From Rotaria sp. Silwood1 (Eukaryota > Rotifera > Eurotatoria > Philodinida > Philodinidae), in the NCBI GenBank assembly GCA_905250075.1, contig CAJNOP010000057.1:487103-551102 (forward strand): DNA of 64,000 bases, written 5' to 3'. The translations under genes and the position numbers were made by a program. Shown here in pieces: positions 50,036 to 62,000 of the stretch. Position 1 is the stretch's first letter; each line of letters begins with the position of its first letter. The notes under the pieces were generated by a model that was not told the origin of the DNA, did not search any database, and saw nothing but the letters and a program-made list of their open reading frames with translations.

Positions 50036-51149
50036 ATGTTGTTTCTAAAAGGTATAATATTTATAAATATTGCAAAATTTCATTTCATTTTAATTTGTAT
50101 ACATATGTATATATTTATTTATTTATTTAGTTCTTTTGATTTCCATATCTATAATTAACATCTCATGTTCCATGTATTATTTGACAAATTTTCATCACGA
50201 TTATCCAGATGCACGTGTAATAAATGCTAATTGTGGTGATACAATATCACTTTCATGTCCTACTGAATCAAATACTAATAATGTTCAATCATCATCTTCA
50301 GTAAGAATTTCTTGTTAATAAAATTTTATATTTCTATTATAATATAAAGATACCAGCTATGTGGTTTCGTTTATATGAAAATGCTTATCCACAAGCATTA
50401 ATACTTGGTGATCGTCAATTAATCGATGATCAACGTTTTATGTTACGTACACTAAATAATGATCGTCATCTTGAAATAATCGGTGCAAGAAAAGATGATC
50501 AAGGTTATTATATATGTAAAAGAGGAAATACAATTCGATCAAGTTATAATTTAACAATTACAAGTATGATATTTCATCCGAATGAAAAAGAAAAAGAGAA
50601 TTTTTTTTCATGTATCAATTATTTTCTTTTTTCTTTCCCCTAGCTAACTCATGTATTAATATAATACCAAATAATTTACATGTAAATATAAATGAAGTTA
50701 TTCGTCTTGTTTGTCGTATACGTTCACCGGATGCATTTAATGAACAAAATTTACGTGTACAATGGACACGTAATGAATATCCAATAATAAATATCGCTGA
50801 ATGTCTTTCGAATTACTCATCTATTGATGATATTCTTTATGAAATATTAATTATAGGAAAAGCACGACGTACTGATACTGGGATATATACATGTCGATAT
50901 GGTCAACTTTTAACTGCAACTGCTCATGTTATTGTTAATCAATGTATATGTTTCGTTTTTTTTTGTTTTTATAAATATATATAAATATTTTATCTTGTTT
51001 TTTTTTCTTTAGATCCTGGTGGTAGTAAATCACGTCGTTTAATATCACAAATAAGTGGTAACAGTTCATCATTGAAACCATCTTTGCGAACAGTAGTTAG
51101 TTTTTTTATATTGTATATCAAATTGTTTTTGTCTTTTTACCGTAAATAA
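50036..51149 (+). CDS. Type I membrane protein with two immunoglobulin domains
   Basis: Five exons: 50036-50051, 50131-50300, 50350-50563, 50644-50943, 51013-51149; 278 aa, phase kept. A 16-bp first exon completes a signal peptide (MLFLKVLLISISIINISC). Ig domain 1 (about 30-130) has CGDTISLSC, MWFRLY and DDQGYYIC. Ig domain 2 (about 140-235) has VIRLVCRI, LRVQWTR and TDTGIYTC. A short basic linker leads to a hydrophobic helix (VVSFFILYIKLFLSF) and a three-residue tail, YRK. With almost no cytoplasmic part it is probably an adhesion molecule or co-receptor. The last exon reads through a possible GTTAGT donor, so alternative ends are possible. Family beyond Ig superfamily is not resolved. Confidence 0.75.
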
Positions 51150-51276
51150 ATATGTATATGTAGAGATGCATAACTTTATTAAGTTAAGATTTTTATCATA
51201 AAATAATAAAAAAATTTTTTTTTGTAATTTAAAAAATTTTTTTTTCCTTGTCAAAAGAAATTATATTAAAGATGTC

Positions 51277-51543
51277 TTATTCGACCATAGTTGTTTGTCC
51301 ATCAGGTGATGTTACAGAAATTGCTGGTAAATCAGCAACTAAAACCACAAAAGATTTTTATACTTAAGACAAAAAGAAAAAAAGTAAAGTTTTTAAATAC
51401 ATACCATTTTTAGCTTTAGAATTTTCTTCTTGAGTATTATTTGAAGGTATAAACAATTTAAAAACTTGATTTAACATCATACCAATATGAAACCGTTTTT
51501 TTGTTGTCGGTGCTGTCTTCACTGTTGATTCTGACTGTGACAT
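51277..51543 (-). CDS. Small 66-residue protein, function unknown
   Basis: Two minus-strand exons, 51405-51543 and 51277-51338, with a GTATGT donor and a TTTTAG acceptor; phase kept. The product begins MSQSESTVKTAPTTKKRFHI, has a short amphipathic or hydrophobic stretch (GMMLNQVFKLFIP), an acidic polar middle and ends DGQTTMVE. No known domain or full-length membrane span. It converges on the Ig gene with 127 bp between stop codons. Splice signals and phase support it; expression is unproven. Confidence 0.5.
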
Positions 51544-54079
51544 TTTTGAAATTCTAGTAAATATTCACGTGTTAAATATTAGATATTGTTTTTATTCCGT
51601 TGCATATATTTCTTCCTTTGCCAATGATCGCACGTGTCTATCACAAACTAGCTCTTATAATACTAATTTTATGTAGTATGCAATTGTTTTGTCGTGTAAT
51701 ACACTGACAATCAAAAGAAAAATATGCTGTACACAATTTGTTTTGCATTTACTTTTTTTCTTCTATCGCATAGTCATATTTTTATTCGTTTCGCATAAAA
51801 CGACGACTGTAACTATCATTAATAATAATAGTGTAAGGGGCAGGCGCCCTTATTTGCTAATAAACATACGCAAATGATTAATGATTGTTCAGTGAAAGAA
51901 AAATACGTTGAAAGTGTTCATAAAATGAAGAAAATTGGAGATTTTTACACAAAATGAATGTCATACTCTTACAATTGATTTATATATTTAATTAATTTAT
52001 TTTCAAATGAAATTTATATCAGTGGATAAAGTCAATGTTTACGTTGGAAGAAAATAGTCTGTATGAAAAAGTCTCTAATCATTTATAATAATAAACCAAG
52101 ATAAGCTGGCAAGTTATGAAATAGATCATTACATGAAGACATCAATCTTTTTTTATTAATATATAACTAGAACATCAAAATAATATTTATGTTATTTTTT
52201 GATAGACATATAATAGATACCTCGAGAGTTTATATCTCAAGATAGAGTTCTTTTTTCTACAACATAATCAAACAAAATCAAAACGTTTTTCATTTGTAGT
52301 TATTGTTATTATGAATATATACATATTATTCTAATCGATCATCATCATCATTTGCACAAAAATGTATGCTTATTTCCAAAAATAACAATTCTAATAGAAG
52401 AAGACAGAAGTATAGATAGTCATATCGTATGAATTCTATGATTCATAGCGGATATTCGTAAAAGCTCTATGTTAATTTTGTTTTTTATATACTTTTGCAG
52501 TGCAACTAATGTAGTGACTTCTTCATGTTTTTTGTCAGAAAGAGCAACATGTTCGGTGAAAAACTATACAAAAGACTTTGATCAAAAATGTTTTCCAACA
52601 CTTATAACAACCTTAGCATTATTCACTTTCGATGCTTTCGAGCATTTTCTAAACATAGTAGTTCATTACTATAAAGACTTTCGTGTGATATTAAAATAAT
52701 TGATCTAGCGTCGACTGCCGACAATGCAAAACTAAAGGAAGGTTTTTTCCATTTTTTCATATATCGTTAGGAAGAGCGTAACGCGATGATATTTTTGGAA
52801 TGAGTTTTGGGGAGAAATATTTTAGTTCTATCTTTACAATAGTCTACTTTTTCTATAACACAGGTCAATATTCGATCAATGACTAATTGTCAATTGTTTT
52901 TTTCCTCCTTCAAAGGTCAAAAATGCTTGTTTTAGATCCAGCATGAAAAACTGAATCGAAAAAAGACATTCATAAATGATTTTCTCAGATTCAGTTTTTC
53001 ACACTGAATCTGAAACGAACACTTCTGAAATTTGAATGAAAGAAAAATGTCAACGATCAGTCATTTATTGATATTTGACTTCTGTTTCAGACAAAGTAGG
53101 TCATTAGAAAACTGAAATTATTTCCTTTAATACTCTTTTGCAAAAAATTAAAAAGACATATATTCTTGATCAGCTCGTCATGCGCTATCTAACCATATAT
53201 AAGAAAAAGAAAAAAAAAATTCTTCTATAGTTTTTTCACTTCCGACACCTTACTTATATGCACATTTATTTTCGGTAAATATTTTTTGTTCTAGGTGATA
53301 TGACAGTATGAAATCATCAAATAGAAATGCTTCACTGTAACCATTGCAAAATAAGGGATTCATTTTGTCTCAGTTTTTCAGTGCAGCATCGTCATTAGAG
53401 AAACTATGTCTTTTAACGGCATGCTGAGATAACTTTCATAGACTGCTGCACGTTCTGCTATTTCTTTTGAAAGAAAACTCACTATTTACTTCAAACATCA
53501 CATTTCAAGGATTATTTATAGATAAATGTATTTTCAATTGTGCATTATCAACTAATGAGGGAACTACCAAAATTGACAGTCACCGTTTGAACATATATTT
53601 GGTTCATAACGAGGTTTTGGTAAGACTCCTTTGTAAACCTCATATGTGCTCAAACAGCTTGTATCAGTTCAAGTAGTTCTCGCGTAAGTGTGCACTAATT
53701 AAACCAATGTAGCTGTTGAATAACAATTAAGATAATATAAACATGTGATTTCTTTCTATCATCAATGGAAACTACGCATTTCATTTCTTACTAATGCCGT
53801 TTGCTAAACGCACTTATCCAATATAATATTGACAGAAAATATTCATCAAGCTTTTTCTTTCCCAATGCAATTCAATTATCTTTCAGTTATTGATTTACAA
53901 CAAATCTCAACAATAGAATTAAGTTAAAATTGTTATTTTTTCCATAATTAGTTGATTTATTTTGATCTATTATCTTTATTTTTTTTATAAATCAACAATT
54001 CGAGAACAACAAATAACTGCTAATACTTTCTTATACTCTTTCAAGAAAAAAAAAAAACAAGACAGAACAACAGATATTT
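51544..54079. other. 2.5-kb intergenic region with a palindrome
   Basis: No supported exon. ORFs 51689-51877, 52469-52699 and 53467-53676 have no motifs. A palindromic element occupies about 52775-53150. Confidence 0.45.
52775..53150. mobile_element. Palindromic (foldback) element
   Basis: The centre is a perfect 13-bp pair, GAAAAACTGAATC and GATTCAGTTTTTC, about 30 bp apart (52946-53000). Imperfect complementarity extends outward through GTCAATATTCGATCAATGAC and its counterpart ending ATTTGAC, then TAGTCTACTTTTT against CAAAGTAGGTCA. Arms are about 170 bp. Ends are approximate and no coding potential is seen. Confidence 0.65.
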
Positions 54080-55922
54080 TTAGCTTGAAGTAGACGTATT
54101 CGAACGGTTTGGTTGAGTTGAATCATCTGAAATTGCTTTTCTTCCAGCTGCTTTTGGTCTTGCTCGTGTAATCTTGACATTTTCTTTACTATCAATACGA
54201 TATTGTGCTAAATCTTCTTTATGTTTTTCAATATCTTCATAAATTTCAGCTTTATCATCATCATGAATTTCAGCTCGATACTGTCTCATTATATCCCATT
54301 GACGCCATGGTTCACCAAAACGTTTAGCTGCTTTACGTACACTTCGTGGTAATGATGGTAAAAGCACACCTTTTAAATCGTGACGTTCCCATTTATATTG
54401 CCAATGAGTACTAGTGATTGGTACCTAATATCATACGATTACTTTTTTTTGTTTTCTCTTTGAATAACTAATAATAAAAACTCTTACTTGAATTGTATTC
54501 AAAGGTACTCCAGCACCGGGTGGTAATTTAACCGGTTCCATATCAAATGGAAATGTACAATATTCAGGTGGTGCATCACGTAAATAAGCAAGATTATCAT
54601 CTAAACGTCGTTCAAGTTTAAGAACTTCAATTTTAGTTATTGTTGGATTATATAATTCATAACTTATTTCAACACCTAAAAGAATCAAACTTTACATTAG
54701 ATTGTATTTTTGAGTTTTGTTCTCGATGGTAATAACTAGGAAGAATTTGAAAAAACATTTGAGTAGCTGAAACGATTTTCTATCAGGATTGATACGCCTA
54801 AAAACTTCAACAAAACTACTTGGATAATGTTGTTTAGAAAATTAATTTTCTGGCATCTATTTGAAGCTTTTTCTAAAATTCGTTTCATCTTGATAAAGCA
54901 AAATGATCAGTCTTACCTCTTTCCATGACCTTCTTTCTTCAAACTGTATGCAATCTATAGTAGAAAGCCTCAAACACAACAAAAAGTATTAAATTTTTTC
55001 ATCAAAGACACAAGAAAAATGCTTCTTGTTTTTCCAACAAGTTTCAAATGGATGCCAGAAAACTGTATTTTGCGAATTTTCCAGATATCCTCATTCAAGC
55101 AGTTTTATTGAAGTATTTAATTTCACTACTCCTAATAGAGAATCTTTTCAGCTTTTCAAATGTTTTAAAATTTTTGTTGATCACTGTACATAATTAAAAT
55201 ATAAATAGAAAAAAAAAACAATCTTTACCAAGTCCATCAACAATATTCCTTAGAGTGAATTGATGTTTAAGTCCATGTCTTTCACGTTGAATACATATAC
55301 CAACAAATCTATGACGTCGATTAGGTGCATATGGATCAGCTGATGTTACAGCAAGAACACTTCCTTAAATAAGAAATTTTTTTTTTCTCTTTCATTAGAA
55401 TAAATTCAATTTTTTCTTTTTTCTTTTTTAATGCGTACTAACCAACATAAAATTCTGGTATATCAATTTGTTGTCGTCGACGAAACATATCTTTTCGTTC
55501 GAGTTTTTCAAGTATTCGATCACGTAAATAAGGTATTGAATTTGGTAAAAAATCAGGATAAACATATCTATAAAATGAAACATACATCTTTTATTTTTCT
55601 CAAGTAAATTTAATTTACTTAAAATCATGTGGTGTAGTACGGAGATTTTTTTCTGTATCATTTTTCGGCGGAACAGCACCAACAGCTGCACCATCTTTCA
55701 TTTTACCTAATGGTGATTGTCTATGATGTTCAACAAGATGATCAGCAATATGTCCACGTTGTTTATATCGAACAGATAATATTAAGACTAGAAAATAATA
55801 AAAATAAAAATAAATAAGAATATTATATTTGTTTGCATGAAAAGTAATATATATTAACCTGATCTTAATATCTGTTGATTGTTTAATAGAAATTTATTAG
55901 TAGCAGAAAATGATAATGTCAT
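54080..55922 (-). CDS. MRPL19: Mitochondrial ribosomal protein L19 (bL19m)
   Basis: Six minus-strand exons: 55859-55922, 55619-55787, 55443-55567, 55229-55363, 54488-54675, 54080-54424; 341 aa. The first 30 residues are Ser/Asn/Leu/Arg-rich without acids, as in a mitochondrial presequence. The bL19 core runs in family order: RRRQQIDIPEFYVGSVLAVT, YAPNRRHRFVGICIQR, LRNIVDGLGVEISYELYNP and KIEVLKLERRLDDNLAYLRD. A C-terminal extension typical of the mitochondrial form has KRFGEPWRQWDIMRQY. It is longer than the human protein (about 292 aa) because of a Lys/Arg/Ser-rich tail. It builds the large mitoribosomal subunit. Intron 54676-55228 holds a MITE. Its start codon lies 88 bp past the IARS2 stop on the same strand. 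Confidence 0.95.
54720..55185. mobile_element. MITE copy B in an MRPL19 intron
   Basis: Same family as 3182-3721. The left end TTCTCGATGGTAATAACTAG and internal blocks (ATTTGAGTAGCTGAAACGAT, AACTTCAA(C/T)AAAACTACTTG, AATGCTTC) match. The right arm is recognisable (GAATCTTTTCAGCTTTTCAAATG) but its tip is lost. Confidence 0.7.
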
Positions 55923-56010
55923 TGTTTTGTTTTTATTGTTGTGTTTTTTAAAAATACATCTGAAAACAATAGGAAATACAACAAACAAACAAAAAAAAAA
56001 ATAATCAATC
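55923..56010 (-). promoter_or_regulatory. Intercistronic spacer with candidate trans-splice acceptor
   Basis: The 88 bp between the IARS2 stop and the MRPL19 start. On the minus strand a T-rich stretch ends in TTTCCTATTGTTTTCAG near 55960, followed by an AT-rich leader of about 38 bases to the ATG. No splice donor pairs with this acceptor in either gene's coding structure, which suits addition of a spliced leader. Confidence 0.55.
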
Positions 56011-59000
56011 CTAGGATTTTTGTGAATAAGAAAAACATCGAACACATAGTTTATTTTCATTTTCTGATACTTGTAAACGACAACGAGGACATGAATGTAA
56101 AGAACTATATTGAATTTTCATTATATAATTAAATTTATCATCTAGAATAAATTCTAATTTTAGTATTTTTGTTTTGTTCGATAAATAATGAAGCATACCT
56201 AATAATGGTAAATCAACACTTGAAATATTTTCTTCTATTAGATCATTTTCTAAATCAGATAATGATCGTTGATGAACACGTGAACATTGTAAAAGCTCTT
56301 CTAATGGATACCAAAAATCTACTTTGACGGTCTAAATTAAAGAAAATGAATAACATTAAATATCAAATATTTAAGTATTAATGTATTAATATTAAAGAAA
56401 ATCTTTTCCTTCAGACTTTAAGTCAACTATGTTGCACTTACCCATAATCGTTCATACTACTGCTATCCATTTCAAAATAAAATAGACTTGATGGTTTTTT
56501 GAATAATTTTTGAGAGGAACGTCATAAAGAATTGTGCTTTCAATATTCAACAGAAAAGATTCGAAACAATCAAAATATTTGAATTCTGATTGGTTAGCAA
56601 TATACTAATTAGATGAGTTCTTGATGGAGACTCTTGGAAACGATATTCCAAAGCAACTTCTCTTTTTGATTTAGATTTTTAATAGGGCTAAACAATACAA
56701 ATAATACTTATCTTTCGACCGATAAAAGACCCAGTATGCCTAGTTGTTTCCATTCTAGAGTTATAAAGTTTTTTCTTAAGATTCCCGATTTTAGTCAATT
56801 AACCTGTGATCATTTTGAAAAGTAGTTAGATAGGGGTAATTCAGCAAACTGAGTCGAATAATGATATTTGTTTTTAGATGCGAAATCGTGTTTGCTATCT
56901 CAATATTTCTGAAATTCTACAATCAGCTTGCATGTAACGGAAAAGTCGATATCTAGGAAATATTGAGATAACAGTGTCAGATCAGTTAGAACTAAACACA
57001 AATATTACCATTCGGTTCAAAATTTTGAATTACTACCGTCTAGCTGCTTTTATAAGTGATCGCAGGTGAATTGGTTGAACTCGGGGTCAGTGAGAAAGCC
57101 TGATAACTCTCGAATAGAACAAGCTAGGTATTTGCATCGCACATAAATCAAAAGGAAGGATTTTTTCTATCGATCAGTCGTATTCAAGTCTCAATTAAAA
57201 GACAAATAGCTTCAAAACATCGTTGTCAAAAATCTCCATCAAGAGCTTAGATGATTGATTAATTGTTGACGTAATCAAAAATTATTCAAAAAACAATTGA
57301 ACATATTATATTTTGAAAGGGATAATAGAAATTCTTTAAGTCTTAACGATTTCAGAAGAACCACTAATAAAATAACCATTGAAATAGAACATTGATGTCT
57401 CCGACATATCATCTATAGCATGAACAGATCAATCAGGTGCACGTACACTCTCGTTTATTCACTTGGAGGACCATTGAATGGAGAACACTTTGATCACAAT
57501 TCTATCTGAGGTTGTCTATAAGTGTGACGTAGTTCGAAGGTGTCTCATCTCGTAGAGAATAACTTGTTGTACGATTTCATATGATGTGAATAACTTTTAT
57601 ACTTGAGTTGTAAATGCTGAAAAACTAAAAGTTTGATTTTTTGTTTTGAAAAATGCGAAGTGACCATTCTGTGTTGTAGCATCTCTTTCTATCTAATGTT
57701 TGTAAAAACTTTTCAGATGATATTGATATCAGTAGTAGATATTGTCATCATTATATCTGACACATGATATTTCTGTTATATATCTTCTTTCGGTAGAAAA
57801 ACATTTTATTAAAAAAATCTAACTTTTATGGTTTTTCAAACTGATCGCTTTTTTAATTCATCTTTTTCAAAGATGGATCAAAGTAAAACAAAATTTTTTC
57901 TTATTCTACAAATAGTCACTTCAGTGGCTAAGAATGGATAAAAAGTTACATTTCACTACTTTATACGAAGAAATTTCTAGATAAACACCATTTTCTATGT
58001 TTTTTACTGTATAGATAAAGAATGGAGACATTCTCATTTGAATCTATGCCATTTCTTCAAATAATAGTAATCAGTGTGCTAGAAACGATAACATTTGTCA
58101 TATCTTGTGAACACGTCGTTCAACTTTAACCATGAAGAATCAAGTATAGACTAAGACGAATCTTAACTAACATTCCTAAAAGATCTGTAGGTAACATTTT
58201 CTGTCGAATGTAAAACAGAAATACGAAGACAGAAATATTTAGCGTGCTTAAAACGAACGATTCTCTACGATAAACGATGTTTTTTTTTCTTTTATATTCG
58301 AATTTTTTTCAAATTTTCACGGACAATGGGTGCTTTATTCTATTCAAAGAAGAATTTCTTCTTCAATTCAACGACTCAAAAAAGATCAGATTTTAATCAT
58401 GTTGAATAGTATTTTGATATGACAGATTTCTTAGCCTTTGATTCTACTTCAGTGAACTCTGAGAAAACAAAATTTTAAAGATGATTTAAAAGATGTCTAA
58501 TAAATATTTTTGCTTTCATATTTCTGTTTAACTTGTTACAAGTCTTGTAGAAAATTGTACAAAAGAAATCTTTTTAATCTACCCTCAACTTTTCATAACT
58601 AAATATTGAGCGAAATATTTATAAAATATGCTAGATGCCATTATTTCTAGCGCATCCAATAAAAAAAAAAAGAAGAAAGACTCATATCTTGAAAAATAAA
58701 ACTTACTGATGGATGTTTTCCAAGAACATCCTGAACTTGTTTAAACTATTTAAAATTAAAACAATTCAATACAAATTTAATTTCTTCTCTTTCAGTATTT
58801 ATAACCTGTAGTTTTGCTTTATCACTTAAATAAAGTACAATATCATATAGAATAGCTCGTCGATTTTGAAGAATTTCATGATATGTATTGCGTAAATGTA
58901 ATATAATTGACATTGTCGAGGCAAGTTCCGATGAAATTTCAGTTAATTGTTTATCCAAAAACGTAAACTTATTTTCGAATACATCATTTATTTTATTTCC

Positions 59001-62000
59001 TTTATTTTCTAAATGAAGAAAATTAAAAGAAAAAAAAAAGAATAGAATAAAAGTTTTTCGAAGACAATTTTTTTTCGAACCTATTATACTTAATTCATTG
59101 TATAATTCTTGTGCAAGATATGGCATTACTGGTGCTAATCGTTCATTAAGACATTTTAATAATAAATAAAAAACTGTTTGTGTTGATCGACGAAGATAAG
59201 AATTCGATGGATTACAATAAAGTCTAATTTGAGAAAATCATATTTTCTATTAATAAAAGCTTTTGTCAGCGCAGCTTCTTTAGGAGTAAAATGTGGAACT
59301 GATAGAAAGTCTTTGCACTAAATTATACTAATATAAAATATATAAAGTGGCACCTTTTATCATTCCTAAAGGACTCCGAGAAATTTTCCTTCGAAAAAAA
59401 AATATCCGAATTCTATAAAATAAATTTGCCTACCGATCTTTTGTTACTGAACAATACAAACTTGATAAATCACCTTGAATAAAATCTTCAATCGCAATTA
59501 AACCATGATACATTTTATATTGATCAAAATCATTATGATACTAAAATAGATCAATTTTAAATTTCAAACACAAATTTATTTCAATATACTTTCGTAAGAA
59601 TTTGATATAAACAATAAGTCATATATCGATCAATAGCAACTAAATTTTCATTTGATATTCTATGTTTATCAGGTTTGAAATCATATAAATTTCCTAATAA
59701 AAATTTCAATACATTTCTTATCTAAATAAATTTTTCGTTTTAAAAATAAAAAATGAAAGATAATAACATTTAACTTATCTTACATCAAAAACTCGTTTAT
59801 GTGCTTTATTTAAATCTTCTCCACTTGCTTTACATTGAGGTTTATAACTTTCTCTTGCAACCCATTCTCGACAAACATCAAGACCATTTTCATTAAATTT
59901 TTCTTTTCCACCACCAAATATCATATCCGATGGTTGAATAACATTTCCAATTGATTTTGACATTTTTTGATTATTTTTATCAACAACAAAACCATGAACA
60001 AATATATTTGAAAATGGTGCTCGCGCTTGTATTCCTGTTGATAATAATAATGATGATAAAAACCAACCATTAAATTGATCATGTCCTTCACAATATATAT
60101 CAGCTTGACAGTTGAAATCTTTTCAAAAAAGGAACAAAGCAAGTTTTTTATTTTCGTTTGAGGACTATGTTGGATTTGATGATATATCTTGAATCAGGAT
60201 ACTATAGATGTAGTTTTGAAGAGCAATTTAATATATATCTAGGACTCATAGACATTATGATTCCTAAGATGTTTCAAGATAAATTTATACAAATTTTGTT
60301 TTTAAACTTAATTCGATATGATTATAGACGCTCTTCGATTTTCTATAATCCATAGTTTTCGTTATTGTTTTCTTCATACTTAAAACTAGTCCCTTTTCTT
60401 AGATCTAGGTTATTTCTTGTCTATATAATATCTCAATGTATTCAACTCTCTACCACAAAACAAGAAGTTTTCTCAAAAATTACATACTATCGAGCTTTGC
60501 CAATTATAGAAATAACATGTTGTGGAACATTAGAGACTCACTGTCAACTTGCAAGATTGTATAAGCTTATCTTAGAAATCATGATATGTATGAGTACCAT
60601 ATATATTGTTTAAGGATTATAATTAAGATAAGTCATCAAATACGAGAGGATGTGTAATTTAATTTCATATTATACCTTTAAGAATTGTATTAAATGATGA
60701 ACCACTATCAAACCAAACATCAAATATATCTTTTCCACGTTCAAGATTCTTAGCTTGATTATGCATTGATACAGGTAATAATTCTTTAATATCATTTGAT
60801 GACCACCAAAAATCAATTGACTCTTTTTTTTGAATACATTGAATTAAATGTTCAATGATATCTTCATTAATAACAAGTTCTTTTTTATCATCTTTTGTAT
60901 AAAAAACTGGTATTGGTACACCCCAATAACGTTGTCGTGATATACACCAATATGGACGTTGTGAAGTCATAGATAAAAAACTTTTTCCAGCACCTTCAGG
61001 AAATATTTTTACATCTTCTAATATATATTTACGTGCATTATCACGTAAACGTGTTGTATCAATAAACCATTGTTGACTACCTAAGATTAATACAGGTTTT
61101 TTTGCTCGCCAATCATATGGATATGAATGTATTAATTCATAATGATGTAAAATATCTGAATTTAAATATTTAAGCATTGCTTCAATACCATCATTTTTAT
61201 CTAATGCATTACGACCATGAAGAAATTCAATAGATGGACAATTTAAATGACCAGTTAAATTAACAGCATTAACACATTGAAGATTATATTTTATTGATAG
61301 AAGAAAATCATCAGAACCATGTGCAGGTGCAATATGAACAAGACCAGTACCTATTGCATCACTAACATGATCACTAATAATAATTGGATAATTTGTTTGA
61401 TCATTATAAATTGGATGTTTGTAAGTGAGACCGCATAATTGAGATCCTGAATATATGAAAATTTATTTTCAAAGATCAAAATCATTATCTTTTTCTTACC
61501 AAGACAATTTCCTATCATTTCATATTGATTATTAGAAAATGGTGAAAATTTATTTATGTTATTTAATAATGATTCAGCAACAATATATATATCATTTGAA
61601 GTGAAAAGTTTTAGAAATAGATATTTTAATTTTTCATTAACAGCTACAGCTTGATTACCGAGCAAAGACCAAGGCGTTGTTGTCCAAATTAAAGCATAAA
61701 TATTTCCTAGATTAGTTTCTTAAGAAAAAAGAACAACAAAGAAAATTTGAAGAAATATTCGAAATGAAATTTCTTACGAGGTAAAAGTTTTGATATCAAA
61801 TCATTGTTTTTTAAACGAAATCGTACATAAATAGCAGTACTAAAAATCGAATAAATCATGAAATCATTGACTTCAATGAATAATAAAAATAGATTACGTC
61901 TAAATTTACAAGACTGATTTCTAAAAAGAATTCGGATCCTTCGATTATTACTACACAAATATTGCATTTTCACAGTATTTTTTAACTCAATGCCATGGTC

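Noticed and set aside
58746-58805. Read-through of IARS2 exon 58806-59008 to a TAG
   Set aside because: The extra frame is an intron with a GTTATA donor and TAG acceptor; removing it restores the synthetase reading frame.
60158-60613. Two plus-strand ORFs inside an IARS2 intron
   Set aside because: No motif, no splice partners, and they lie antisense in an intron bounded by well-matched synthetase exons.
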